64,000 nucleotides of DNA. Source: Chrysaora quinquecirrha. Taxonomy: Eukaryota > Cnidaria > Scyphozoa > Semaeostomeae > Pelagiidae. Positions 12,163-25,164 of the stretch are shown piece by piece (position 1 is the stretch's first letter; each line of letters opens with the position of its first letter). Made by a program: the position numbers and the translations under genes. The DNA lies in assembly GCA_014526335.1 (NCBI GenBank), contig JACTAT010000033.1, positions 570,876 to 634,875 of the forward strand, written 5' to 3'. Under the pieces are notes generated by a model that ran no database searches, was not told the DNA's origin, and saw only the letters and a list, made by a program, of their open reading frames with translations.

Positions 12163-12258
12163 TCGTAATTATGTATTCGTTTAGTTAGTTAATATCGTTT
12201 TGTTGGTTCTATATTGTTATAGAGTATATTTGTAGTCGTAGAGTAGTAATTCGCATTT

Positions 12259-12270
12259 CCCGTGGGGGAG
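12259..12270 (+). other. Polypurine tract of BEL/Pao copy 1
   Basis: CCCGTGGGGGAG lies directly before the 3' LTR, the expected place and composition for the plus-strand primer. Copy 2 has lost this tract in a deletion of about 30 bases. Confidence 0.75.
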
Positions 12271-12426
12271 TGTCGAAAAAAGGACTGGAACTCACTGTTC
12301 ATGTCACGTGACTGTAATTAATTATTTAGCGTGTTTGTGTAACGTGTTTGGAGTTCAGTAGAGATTTGAGAGTAGGCTTTGTGCAAGGTAAAGGTAGAAC
12401 TAGGAACCAAATAAACGAGCAATTCA
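12271..12426 (+). repeat. 3' LTR of BEL/Pao copy 1
   Basis: 156 bp, TGTCGAAAAAAGG to GCAATTCA, matching the 5' LTR. The small number of differences implies an insertion that is old but still easy to align. The satellite resumes immediately afterwards. Confidence 0.93.
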
Positions 12427-15400
12427 TGTCACGGGGCTTTCGAAAACACCCTTTTTCTCCAGAAACACTTAGAAATACCTACCAGAATCCCTTAGAATGG
12501 CCTTCAGTGGGTAAATAATGTAATTTTATATTACTTTAGGTCAAATTAGGAAGAAAAACTACACCAAAAAAATCGCCAAAAAGGCAAGTCTATAGCCTTG
12601 CCAAATGGCCGAAAATTAGACAAAATCGGGGGCTTCGAAAACACCCTTATTTCTCCAGAAACACTTAGAAATACCTACCAAAACCTCTTAGAATAGCCTC
12701 TAAGTGGTAAATAATGTAATTTTGTATCACTTTAGGTCGAAATAGGAAGAAAAATTGATCCCCAAAAATAGCCAAAAAGGCAAGTCTATAGCCTTGCCAA
12801 ATGGCCGAAAATTAGACAAAATCAAGGGTTTTGAAAACACCTTTTTCTCCAGAAACACTTAGAAATACCTACCAGAACCCCTTAGAATGGCCTGTATGTA
12901 ATTTAAATAATGTAATTTTATATCACTTATAGCCAAATCGAATTAGGAAGTCAGGGGTTTTGAAAAATCCACTATACTCAGAAATACCTACCAGAACCCC
13001 TTAGAAAAATATTAGGAAGCCAAAAGGCAAGTCTATAGCCTTGCCAAATGGCCGAAAATTAGACAAAATCAGGGGTTTTGAAAACACCCTTTTTCTCCAG
13101 AAATACTTAGAAATACCTACCAGAAGCCCTTAGAATAGCCTCTAAGGGGTAAATAATGTAATTTTATATCAATTTAGGTCGAATTAGGAAGAAAAATTAT
13201 CCCCAAAAAATTGCCAAAAAGGCAAGTCTATAGCCTTGCCAAATGGCCGAAAATTAGACAAAATCAGGGGTTTTGAAAACACCCTTATTTCTCCAGAAAC
13301 ACTTAGAAATACCTACCAGAACCCCTTAGAATAGCCTCTAAGGGGTAAATAATGTAATTTTGTATCACTTTAGGTCGAAATAGGAAGAAAAATTGATCCC
13401 AAAAAATAGCCAAAAAGGCAAGTCTATAGCCTTGCCAAATGGCCGAAAATTAGACAAAATCAAGGGTTTTGAAAACACCCTTTTTTCTCCAGAAATACTT
13501 AGAAATACCTACCAGAACCCCTTAGAATAGCCTCTAGGGGTAAATAATGTAATTTTATATCACGTTAGGTCGAATTAGGAAGAAAAATTGATCCTAAAAA
13601 ATGGCCCAAAAGGCAAGTCTATAGCCTTGCCAAATGGCCGAAAATTAGACAAAATCAGGGTTTTGAAAATACCCTTTTTCTCCAGAAATACTTAGAAATA
13701 CCTACCAGAATCCCATAGAATAGCCTTCAGTGGGTAAATAATAAAATTTAATATTACTTTATGTCCTATTAGGAAGAAAAACTACACTAAAAAATCGTCA
13801 AAAAGGCAAGTCTATAGCCTTGCCAAATGGCCGAAAATTAGACAAAATCAGGGGTTTTGAAAACACCCTTTTTCTCCAGAAATGCTTAGAAATACCTACC
13901 AGAAGCCCTTAGAATAGCCTCTAAGGGGTAATTAATGTAATTTTATATCAATTTAGGTCGAATTAGGAAGAAAAAAGACTATCCCAAAAAATCGCCAAAA
14001 AGGCAAGTCTATAGCCTTGCCAAATGGCCGAAAATTAGCCAAAATCGGGGGTTTCGAAAACACCCTTATTTCTCCAGAAACACTTAGAAATACCTACCAG
14101 AATCCCATAGCGTAGCCTTCAGTGGGTAAATAATAAATTTTAATATTACTTTATGTCCTATTAGGAAGAAAAACTACCCAAGAAAATTCGTGAAAAGGCA
14201 AGTCAATAGCCTTGCCAAATGGCCGAAAAGTAGACAAAATCAAGGGTTTTGAAACACCCTTTTTCTCCAGAAATACTTAGAAATACCTACCAGAACCCCT
14301 TAGAATGGCCTGTACGTGGTAAATGATGTAATTTTATATCACTTTAGGTCAAATTAGGAAGAAAAAACTACACTAAAAAAATTCGTCAAAAAGGCAAGTC
14401 TATAGCCTTGCCAAATGGCCGAAAATTAGACAAAATCGGGGGCTTCGAAAACACCCTTATTTCTCCAGAAACACTTAGAAATACCTGCCAAAACCTCTTA
14501 GAATAGCCTCTAAGGGGTAAATAATGTAATTTTGTATCACTTTAGGTCGAAATAGGAAGAAAAAATTGATCCCCAAAAATAGCCAAAAGGCAAGTCTATA
14601 GCCTTGCCAAATGGCCGAAAATTAGACAAAATCAAGGGTTTTGAAAACACCCTTTTTCTCCAGAAACACTTAGAAATACCTACCAGAACCCCTTAGAATG
14701 GCCTCTAGGGGGTAAATAATGTAATTTAATATTACTTTAGATGGAATTAGGAAGAAAAAACTACACTGAAAAAATTCGCCAAAAAGGCAAGTCTATAGCC
14801 TTGCCAAATGGCCGAAAATTAGACAAAATCAGGGGCTTGAAAACACCCTTATTTCTCCAGAAACACTTAGAAATACCTACCAGAACCCCTCTTAGAATAG
14901 CCTCTAAGTGGTAAATAATGTAATTTTGTATCACTTTAGGTCGAAATAGGAAGAAAAATTGATCCCCAAAAAAATAGCCAAAAAGGCAAGTCTATAGCCT
15001 TGCCAAATGGCCGAAAATTAGACAAAATCAAGGGTTTTGAAAACACCCTTTTTTCTCCAGAAACACTTAGAAATACCTACCAGAACCCCTTAGAATGGCC
15101 TGTACGTGTTAAATAATGTAATTTTACGTCACTATAGGTCGAATTAGGAAGAAAAACTACACTGAAAAAATCGCCAAAAAAGGCAAGTCTATAGCCTTGC
15201 CAAATGGCCGAAAATTAGACAAAATCAGGGGTTTTTGAAAACACCCCTATTTCTCCAGAGAAAAACTTAGAAATACTTACCAGAACCCCTTAGAATAGCC
15301 TCTAGGGGTAAATAATGTAATTTAATATTACTTTAGGTCCAATTAGGAAGAAAAATTATCCCCAAAAATGGCCAAAAGGCAAGTCCATAGCCTTGCCAAA

Positions 15401-17514
15401 TGGCCGAAAATTAGCCAAAAACAGGGGTTTTGAAAAAAACCCTTTTTCTCCAGAAATACTTAGAAATACTTACCAGAACCCTTAGAATAGCCTCTAGGGG
15501 TAAATAATGTAATTTAATATTACTTTAGGTCCAATTAGGAAGAAAAATTATCCCCAAAAATTCGTCAAAAAAGGCAAGTCTATAGCCTTGCCATATGGCC
15601 AAAATTAGCCAAAATCGGGGGGTTTTGAAAACACCCTTTTTCTCCAGATATACTCAGAAATACCTACCAGAAGCCCTTAGAATAGCCTCTAGGGGGTAAA
15701 TAATGTAATTTTATATCAATTTAGGTCGAATTAGGAAGAAAAAATTATCCCCAAAAAATCGCAAAAAAGGCAAGTCCATAGCCTTGCCAAATGGCCGAAA
15801 ATTAGACAAAATCGGGGTTTCGAAAAAACCCTTTTTTTCTCCAGATATACTCAGAAATACCTACCAGAAGCCCTTAGAATTGCCTCTAAGGGGTAATTAA
15901 TGTAATTTTATACCACTTTAGGTCGAATTAGGAAGAAAAAACTACACTAAAAAAATTCGTCAAAAAGGCAAGTCTATAGCCTTGCCAAATGGCCGAAAAT
16001 TAGCAAAAAAACAGGGGTTTTAAAAACACTCTTTTTTCTAAAAAAATGCCTAGAAATACCTACCAGAAGCCCTTAGAATGGCCTCTAAGGGGTAAATATT
16101 GTAATTTTATATCACTTTAGGTCCAATTAGGAAAAAAACTACCCTAAAAAATCGTCAAAAAAGGCAAGTCTATAGCCTTGCCAAATGGCCGAAATTAGAC
16201 AAAATCAGGGGTTTTGAAAACACCCTTATTTCTCCAGAAACACTTAGAAATACCTACCAGAACCCCTTAGAATGGCCTGTACGTGTTAAATGATGTAATT
16301 TTACATCACTATAGGTCGAATTAGGAAGAAAAACTACACTGAAAAAATCGCCAAAAGGCAAGTCTATAGCCTTGCCAAATGGCCGAAAATTAGACAAAAT
16401 CAGGGCTTTTGAAAACACCCTTATTTCTCCAGAAACACTTAGAAATACCTACCAAAACCTCTTAGAATAGCCTCTAAGTGGTAAATAATGTAATTTTGTA
16501 TCACTTTAGGTCGAAATAGGAAGAAAATTGATCCCCAAAAAATAGCCAAAAGGCAAGTCTATAGCCTTGCCAAATGGCCGAAAATTAGACAAAATCAAGG
16601 GTTTTGAAAACACTCTTTTTCTCCAGAAACACTTAGAAATACCTACCAGAACCCCTTAGAATGGCCTCTACGTGTTAAATGATGTAATTTTACATCACTA
16701 TAGGTCGAATTAGGAAGAAAAACTACGCTGAAAAAATCGTCAAAAGGCAAGTCTATAGCCTTGCCAAATGGCCGAAAATTAGCCAAAATCAGGGTTTCAA
16801 AACACCCTTTTTCTCCAGATATACTCAGAAATACCTACCAGAAGCCCTTAGAATAGCCTCTAGGGGGTAAATAATGTAATTTTATATCAATTTAGGTCGA
16901 ATTAGGAAGAAAAAATTATCCCCAAAAAATCGCAAAAAAGGCAAGTCTATAGCCTTGCCAAATGGCCAAAAATTAGCCAAAATCGGGGGTTTCGAAAACA
17001 CCCTTTTTTCTCCAGATATACTCAGAAATACCTACCAGAACCCCTTAGAATAGCCTCTAGGGGGTAAATAATGTAATTTAATATTACTTTAGGTCCAATT
17101 AGGAAGAAAAAATTATCCCCAAAAATAGCCAAAAAGGCAAGTCTATAGTCTTGCCAAATGGCCGAAAATTAAACAAAATCGGGGGTTTTGAAAGCATCTT
17201 TTTTTCTCCAGATATACTCAGAAATACCTACCAGAACCCCATAGAATAGCCTCTAGGGGGTAAATAATGTAATTTTATATTACTTTAGGTCGAATTAGGA
17301 ATAAAAAAACTACACTAAAAAAATTCGTCAAAAAGGCAAGTATATAGCCTTGCCAAATGGCCGAAAATTAGCAAAAAAACAAGGGTTTTAAAAATACTCT
17401 TTTTTCTCGAAAAATGCCTAGAAATACCTACCAGAACCCCTTAGAATGGCCTCTAAGGGGTAAATATTGTAATTTTATATCACTTTAGGTCAAATTAGGA
17501 AGAAAAACTACACT

Positions 17515-19052
17515 AAAAAATCGCCAAAAAGGCAAGTCTATAGCCTGCCGAAAATTAGACAAAATCAGAGGTTTAGAAAACACCCTTTTTTCTCCAGAAA
17601 CACTTAGAAATACCTACCAGAACCCCTTAGAATGGCCTCTGCAGGGTAAATAATGTTATTTTATATCACTTTAGGTCGAATTAGGAAGAAAAACTACACT
17701 AAAAAAATCGCCAAAAGGCAAGTCTATAGCCTTGCCAAATGGCCGAAAATTAGACAAAATCAGGGCTTTTGAAAAACCCTTTTTCTCCAGAAACACTTAG
17801 AAATACCTACCAGAATCCCATAGAGTAGCCTTCAGGTGGTAAATAATAAATTTTAGTATTACTTTATGTCCTATTAGGAAGAAAAAACTACCCAAAAAAA
17901 TTCGTGAAAAAGGCAAGTCAATAGCCTTGCCAAATGGCCGAAAATTAGACAAAATTGGGGCTTTTGAAAACACCCTCTTTTCTCCAGAAATACTTAGAAA
18001 TACCTACCAGAACCTCTTAGAATAGCCTCTAAGTGGTAAATAATGTAATTTTGTATCACTTTAGGTCGAAATAGGAAGAAAAATTGATCCCCAAAAAATA
18101 GCCAAAAAGGCAAGTCTATAGCCTTGCCAAATGGCCGAAAATTAGACAAAATCAAGGGTTTTGAAAACACCGTTTTCTCCAGAAATACTTAGAAATACAT
18201 ACCAGAACCCCTTAGAATGGCCTGTATGTGGTAAATGATGTAATTTTATATCACTTTAGATCGAATTAGGAAGAAAAAACTACACTAAAAAAATCGCCAA
18301 AAATTCAAGTCTATAGCCTTTTTGGCGATTATCTAAAAAAATTACCAAAAGGCAAGTCTATAGCCTTGCCAAATGGCCGAAAATTAGCCAAAATCGGGGG
18401 TTTTGAAAACACCCTTTTTTCTCCAGAAATACTTAGAAATACCAACCAGAAGCCCTTAGAATATCCTCTAAGGGGTAATTAATGTAATTTTATATCAATT
18501 TAGGTCGAATTAGGAAGAAAAAGATTATCCCCAAAACATTGCCAAAAAAGGCAAGTCTATAGCCTTGCCAAATGGCCGAAAATTAGCCAAAATCAGGGTT
18601 TTGAAAACACCCTTTTTCTCCAGAAACACTTAGAAATACCTACCTTAACCCCTTAGAATGGCCTCTAGGGGGTAAATAATGTAATTTAATATTACTTTAG
18701 ATGGAATTAGGAAGAAAAACTACACTGAAAAAATTGCAAAAAAGGCAAGTCTATAGCCTTGCCAAATGGCCGAAAATTAGACAAAATCAGGGGTTTGAAA
18801 ACACCCTTTTTTCTCCAGAAACACTTAGAAATACCTACCAAAACCTCTTAGAATAGCCTCTAAGTGGTAAATAATGTAATTTTAATATCACTTTAGGTCG
18901 AAATAGGAAGAAAAATTGATCCCAAAAAAAATAGCCAAAAGGCAAGTCTATAGCCTTGCCAAATGGCCGAAAATTAGACAAAATCAAGGGTTTTGAAAAC
19001 ACCCTTTTTTCTCCAGAAACACTTAGAAATACCTACCAGAACCCCTTAGAAT
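17515..19052. repeat. 1.5-kb satellite segment duplicated at 32968-34486, copy A
   Basis: An ordered series of about eight monomers shares rare variants with 32968-34486 in the same order: a box shortened to TATAGCCTGCCGAAA, AATGTTATTTTA, TTTTAGTATTACTTTATG, CAAGTCAATAGCC, the hairpin monomer, CCTACCTTAACCCC and TTAGATGGAATTAGG. The shared order shows one block was copied rather than single units. Confidence 0.88.
18292..18330. repeat. Perfect 12-bp hairpin in a variant monomer
   Basis: AATCGCCAAAAA (18292-18303) and TTTTTGGCGATT (18319-18330) are exact reverse complements around a 15-base loop that holds the usual AAGTCTATAGCC core. The normal GGCAAG/CTTGCC arms have been replaced here by a longer stem. 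Confidence 0.85.
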
Positions 19053-22000
19053 GGCCTGTACGTGTTAAATGATGTAATTTTACGTCACTATAGGTCGAAT
19101 TAGGAAGAAAAAACTACACTGAAAAAATCGCCAAAAAGGCAAGTCTATAGCCTTGCCAAATGGCCGAAAATTAGACAAAATCGGGGGTTTCGAAAACACC
19201 CCTATTTCTCCAGAAAAACTTAGAAATACTTACCAGAACCCCTTAGAATAGCCTCTAGGGGGTAAATAATGTAATTTAATATTACTTTAGGTCCAATTAG
19301 GAAGAAAAAATTATCCCCAAAAAATGGCCAAAAAGGCAAGTCCATAGCCTTGCCAAATGGCCGAAAATTAGACAAAATCGGGGTTTCGAAAAAACCCTTT
19401 TTTCTCCAGAAATACTTAGAAATACTTACCAGAACCCCTTAGAATAGCCTCTAGGGGGTAAATAATGTAATTTAATATTACTTTAGGTCCAATTAGGAAG
19501 AAAAAATTATCCCCAAAAAATCGCAAAAAAGGCAAGTCTATAGCCTTGCCATATGGCCAAAAATTAGCCAAAAACAGGGTTTTGAAAACACCCTTTTTCT
19601 CCAGAAATACTTAGAAATACCTACCAGAACCCCTTAGAATAGCCTCTAGGGGTAAATAATGTAATTTAATATTACTTTAGGTCGAATTAGGAAGAAAAAT
19701 TATCCCCAAAAAATTCGTCAAAAAGGCAAGTCTATAGCCTTGCCAAATGGCCGAAAATTAGCCAAAATCAGGGGTTTTGAAAACACCTTTTTTCTCCAGA
19801 AATACTTAGAAATACCTACCAGAAGCCCTTAGAATAGCCTCTAGGGGTAAATAATGTAATTTTATATCACTTTAGGTCGAATTAGGAAGAAAAACTACCC
19901 TAAAAAATTCGAAAAAGGCAAGTCTATAGCCTTGCCAAATGGCCGAAAATTAGACAAAATCAGGGGTTTTGAAAACACCCTTTTTCTCCAGAAATACTTA
20001 GAAATACCTACCAGAAGCCCTTAGAATAGCCTCTAAGGGGTAAATAATGTAATTTTATATCACTTTAGGTCCAATTAGGAAGAAAACTACCCTAAAAAAA
20101 TTCGCTCAAAAGGCAAGTCTATAGCCTTGCCAAATGGCCGAAAAGTAAGCCAAAATCAGGGGCTTTCAAAACACCCTTCTTTTCTCCAGAAACACTTAGA
20201 AATACCTACCAGAACCCCATAGAATAGCCTGTACGTGTTAAATGATGTAATTTAACATTACTATACGTCCTATTAGGAAGAAAAAACTACACCAAAAAAT
20301 TCGCCAAAAGGCAAGTCTATAGCCTTGCCAAATGGCCGAAAATTAGCCAAAAACAGGGGTTTTGAAAACACCTTTTTCTCCAGAAATACTTAGAAATACC
20401 TACCAGAACCCCATAGAATAGCCTCTAAGTGGTAAATAATGTAATTTTGATATTACTTTATGTCGAATTAGGAAGAAAAACTACCCCAAAAAAAATTCCA
20501 AAAAGGCAAGTCTATAGCCTTGCCAAATGGCCGAAAATTAGCCAAAAACAAGGGTTTTGAAAACACCCTTTTTCTCCAGAAATACTTAGAAATACCTACC
20601 AGAACCCCTTAGAATTGCCTCTAAGGGGGTAAATAATGTAATTTAATATTACTTTAGGTCGAATTAGGAAGAAAAAACTACACTAAAAAAATCGCCAAAA
20701 GGCAAGTCTATAGCCTTGCCAAATGGCCGAAAATTAGCCAAAAACAGGGGTTTGAAAACACCCTTTTTCTCCAGAAATACTTAGAAATACCTACCAGAAC
20801 CCCTTAGAATAGCCTCTAAGGGGTAAATAATGTAATTTTATATCATTTTAGGTCGAATTAGGAAGAAAAACTACCCAAAAAATCAAAAAAAGGCAAGTCT
20901 ATAGCCTTGCCAAATGGCCGAAAATTAGCCAAAAACAGGGGTTTTGAAAACACCCTTTTTCTCCAGAAATACTTAGAAATACCTACCAGAACCCCTTAGA
21001 ATAGCCTCTAGGGGTAAATAATGTAATTTTATATTACTTTATGGTCGTATTAGGAAGAAAAACTACCCAAAAAATTCGCCCAAAAGGCAAGTCTATAGCC
21101 TTGCAAATGGCCGAAAATTAGCCAAAAACAGGGTTTTGAAAACACCCTTTTTTCTCCAGAAATACTTAGAAATACCTACCAGAACCCCATAGAATAGCCT
21201 CTAGGGGTAAATAATGTAATTTTAATATTACTTTAGGTCCTATTAGGAAGAAAAAACTACCCAAAAAAATTCGTCCAAAAGGCAAGTCTATAGCCTTGCC
21301 AAATGGTCGAAAATTAGCCAAAAACAGGGTTTTGAAAACAACTTCTTTTTCTCCAGAAATACTTAGAAATACCTACCAGAACCCCATAGAATAGCCTCTA
21401 GGGGGTAAATAATGTAATTTAATATCACTTTAGGTCGTATTAGGAAGAAAAAACTACCCAAAAAAAATTCGTCAAAAAGGCAAGTCTATAGCCTTGCCAA
21501 ATGGCCGAAAATTAGCCAAAAACAGGGGTTTTGAAAACACCCTTTTTTCTCCAGAAATACTTAGAAATACCTACCAGAACCCCATAGAATAGCCTCTAAG
21601 GGGTAAATAATGTAATTTAATATCACTTTAGGTCGAATTAGGAAGAAAAACTACCCAAAAAATTCGCCAAAAAAGGCAAGTCTATAGCCTTGCCAAATGG
21701 CCGAAAATTAGCCAAAACAGGGTTTTGAAAACACCCTTTTTCTCCAGAAATACTTAGAAATACCTACCAGAACCCCTTAGAATAGCCTCTAAGGGGTAAA
21801 TAATGTAATTTAATATTACTTTAGGTCGAATTAGGAAGAAAAATTTATCCAAAAAATTCGCCAAAAAGGCAAGTCTATAGCCTTGCCAAATGGCCGAAAA
21901 TTAGCCAAAAACAGGGGTTTTGAAAACACCCTTTTTTCTCCAGAAATACTTAGAAATACCTACCAGAACCCCATAGAATAGCCTCTAGGGGGTAAATAAT

Positions 22001-22743
22001 GTAATTTAATATTACTTTAGGTCGTATTAGGAAGAAAAAACTACCCAAAAAATTCGCCAAAAGGCAAGTCTATAGCCTTGCCAAATGGCCGAAAATTAGC
22101 CAAAAACAGGGGTTTTGAAAACACCTTTTTCTCCAGAAATACTTAGAAATACCTACCAGAACCCCATAGAATAGCCTCTAGGGGTAAATAATGTAATTTA
22201 ATATTACTTTAGGTCGTATTAGGAAGAAAAACTACCCAAAAAAATTCGCCAAAAGGCAAGTCTATAGCCTTGCAAATGGCCGAAAATTAGCCAAAAACAG
22301 GGGTTTTGAAAACACCTCTTTTTCTCCAGAAATACTTAGAAATACCTACCAGAACCCCATAGAATAGCCTCTAAGGGGTAAATAATGTAATTTAATATTA
22401 CTTTATGTCCTATTAGGAAGAAAAACTACCCTAAAAAATTCGTCAAAAGGCAAGTCTATAGCCTTGCCAAATGGCCGAAAATTAGACAAAAACAGGGGTT
22501 TTGAAAACACCCTTTTTCTCCAGAAATACTTAGAAATACCTACCAGAACCCCTTAGAATAGCCTCTAGGGGTAAATAATGTAATTTTATATTACTTTAGG
22601 TCGAATTAGGAAGAAAAAACTACCCAAAAAATTCGTCCAAAAGGCAAGTCTATAGCCTTGCCAAATGGCCGAAAATTAGCAAAAAACAGGGTTTTGAAAA
22701 CACCTTTTTTCTCCAGAAATACTTAGAAATACCTACCAGAACC

Positions 22744-23760
22744 AACTTATGGACGGGGAGACAGCTGAAGTGGTCGATCAATTGCAGGCCAACAGAGAAA
22801 TTTGAGAGCGGAAGTTGTATGTTGAATGTTATGGATAGTGAAATCCAAGACTTGCTTCCAGAAGATAAATTCGAAAGTGATATGATGGACTGTAAGGTTT
22901 TCTTTGGAGAAGTACAGTTGTGATTAACGAAAATCAAGTCGAAGATGAAGAAAGTTTTAATTGAAGAGAAGTTTATGAGCCAAGAACCCAAGAGCGCCAT
23001 GCCAAGAACAAGAGACACAAAGTTGCCATACGAAGTTGAAAACATATTCGGGTAATCCAGCGGAAAGGACATCATTTTGGGAAACTTTGAAGCTGCAATA
23101 CACTCAGACGATGAGATTGAAGATGTAATGAATTTCAATTATCTGAAAACGTATTTGGAAGGACTCATGCAAGATGCGGTCGAGGCATGAAATCAACGAC
23201 GCGAAGCAGTGAAAATAATAGAAAAAGGTTTGGAGTTAAACAAATCATAATTTGACCCATATGGATAAACTCTTAAATTTGAATGCCGTAACGTCTATTA
23301 GTGAAGTCAAGAAACTGAGAATCATGTACGACACAGTTGAAGGAGTGTCAGAAGTCTGAGAGCGATGGGGTGAAAACCGATGGATACGAGCAATTGTTGT
23401 CACCCATGATTGTGAACAAACTTCCAAATGAATTAAAAGTAACAATAACGAGAGGTTTGAAAGAGTCTTTAATTTATATGTTTCTAAAGATTTTTCATGA
23501 AGAATTGCAGATCAGAGAAAAGTGTGCACTAAGTTTAGTTTCTGCACACCAAGGCAGTCAAGCTCATCCTGTCGCTGTAGAGTTGAAACCGCGAGAAAGA
23601 CCAGCGTATTGAATAACAATGCAACTGCCACTACGTTATTTACTGAAAGCCGAAAAATACAGCTCAGGCTCAAGTGAAATGTGCTTATTGTGATCAGAAT
23701 CACAAATCGCATCACTGTACGATTGTTACTAATCATGGGCAAGGGTGCCTAAAGTGAAAG
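22744..23760 (+). pseudogene. Gag remnant of BEL/Pao copy 2
   Basis: Aligns to copy 1 from about 7190 to 8206 but carries roughly a dozen single-base deletions in about 1 kb, so no frame longer than about 90 codons remains. The shared in-frame TGA of Gag is at 22921. At about 23744 the sequence jumps to the equivalent of 8651; the missing 444 bp are a multiple of three and include the second and third Cys/His knuckles and the protease DSG motif. Confidence 0.9.
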
Positions 23761-25164
23761 ATTGTGAAATCGTGCAGCTCAGCGTGAAATGCAAGGATGG
23801 TACAGAAATCATTATGTCTGCTTATGTCGTTCCTGTCATTTGCAGTCCTATCAGTAACCAGTTGATATCTGTTGCAGTACAGAAGTATTCATATTTGCGT
23901 GGATTGATTTGGCTGATTTCTCACCAGAAGATGAGTTAAACGCAGATAAACCCGTTCAAGTTTTGATTGGATCAGATGAGTTTTGGAGATTTGTGGGTGG
24001 TGAAGTCATCAGAGGAAATGAAAATGGACCAGTTGCGTTGCAGACGAAATTAGGGTGGGTACTATCAGGGCCCACTGATTTGGTAAGTTCAAATTCTGAT
24101 TCTCATGTTATGAGATTTGATACCGTTATTATGGAGAAGAAAGAAGATTTTGCTATTGTCAATGAAGTGAAAAAATTTGGGAAAACGAAGCAATTGGTAT
24201 CAAGGAGAGTGGAGATCAATTTGTTCATAATAAATTTGTTGATGAGATAAAATTTGTTGATAATCGTTATGAAGTTAAAATGCCTTTTAAAGATGGACAC
24301 CCGATTCTCCCAGACAACTATTCCCTTGCAAAAAGAAGATTATTCTCGCTTGTTAATAGGCTGCAGCAAAATAAGGAAATTGCTGAGCAATATGATGAAA
24401 TAATAAAGGATCAGCTAGCAAAGGGAATAGTTGAAAGGGTTGATGAAAGTGCTAAAGTTGGACTGGGAGAGGTTTCTTATCTTCCACACAGAGAGGTTCT
24501 TAGGCCAGATAAAGAAACAACTAAAATAAGAGTTGTGTTTGATGCCTCAGCGAAAAACAAAGGGCCTAGCCTGTACGAATGCATTGATTCTGGACCCTCG
24601 TTGTTACCCTCTTTTGTATGATATTTTATTGAGATTCAGATGGAACAATATCTGTTTGATTGGGGATATTGAAGCTGCTTTTCTGAACATTGCTGTCGCG
24701 CCAGAACATAGAGATTTTATGCGTTTGTTGTGGGTGAATGACGTACATTCAAAAGACCCAAAGGTGATTGTTTATCGCATTGCTCGCGTTTGTTTTGGTG
24801 TAATTTGCTCTCCATTCTGCCTAAATGCAGTCGTCCAATATCACATGTCAAAATTTGCCTATGATAAAGAATTTGTTGACGTTGTTCAAAGTTCACTTTA
24901 TTGTGATGATTTTGTTCGGGGTACAGATAAGGAGGAAACTGCATTAGCTATTTATTCAAAATTGAAAGATCGATTTAAGCAAGGAAATTTTAACATACGA
25001 AAGTTTCGCAGCAATAGCGAGAGCGATTTGGCTAAGATTGAAAAATTAGAAAATGGTCTTGTTTCTAACGAAACTCCGAAAATGTCCAAGAAAACGAACC
25101 GGACAACTCGCCGGACAAACCTGAAATCTCAGTACGTTCGAAAAAGTCGGACGAGACTAAAGTC
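23745..25164 (+). pseudogene. Protease tail and RT of BEL/Pao copy 2
   Basis: Open in several overlapping frames: 23909-24250 (LIGSDEFWRFVGGEVIRG), 24280-24621 (start of RT, IRVVFDASAKNKGPS) and from about 24615 in the next frame (LIGDIEAAFLNI, then YCDDFVRGTD). A one-base insertion near 24608 (ACCCTC for ACCCC) and a one-base deletion near 25094 cause the shifts. The active-site YCDD is intact. Confidence 0.9.

Larger units (their letters stand above)
6848..12426 (+). mobile_element. BEL/Pao LTR retrotransposon, copy 1 (full length, defective)
   Basis: The element runs from TGTCAAAAAGG to GCAATTCA and has two LTRs of about 155 bp, a primer binding site just inside the 5' LTR, a polypurine tract before the 3' LTR, and Gag, CCHC knuckles, aspartic protease, RT, RNase H and integrase in the BEL/Pao order. 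It lies inside the satellite array. The flanks (GGAAG on the left, TGTCA on the right) do not form a target-site duplication, and roughly 80 bp of the interrupted monomer are missing, so the site has been rearranged. Defects: an in-frame TGA in Gag, a one-base deletion after the RT active site, a 355-bp deletion removing the RT connection and the start of RNase H, a frameshift before integrase, and an Asp-to-Asn change in the integrase triad. Confidence 0.95.
12427..22743. repeat. Satellite array, block 2 (mixed subfamilies)
   Basis: About 54 monomers of the same satellite as block 1. From 12427 to about 19900 the prevailing variant has ATTAGACAAAATC, CCCCTTAGAATAGCC, TTTTATATCACTTTAGG and often AATTGATCCCCAAAAAATAGCC. 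From about 19900 to the right end it returns to the block 1 type (ATTAGCCAAAAACAGG). Variants are interspersed, some monomers end in GGCCTGTACGTG, and a few have internal deletions (around 12900-13020). The GGCAAG...CTTGCC box is kept in nearly every unit. No genes seen. Confidence 0.96.
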
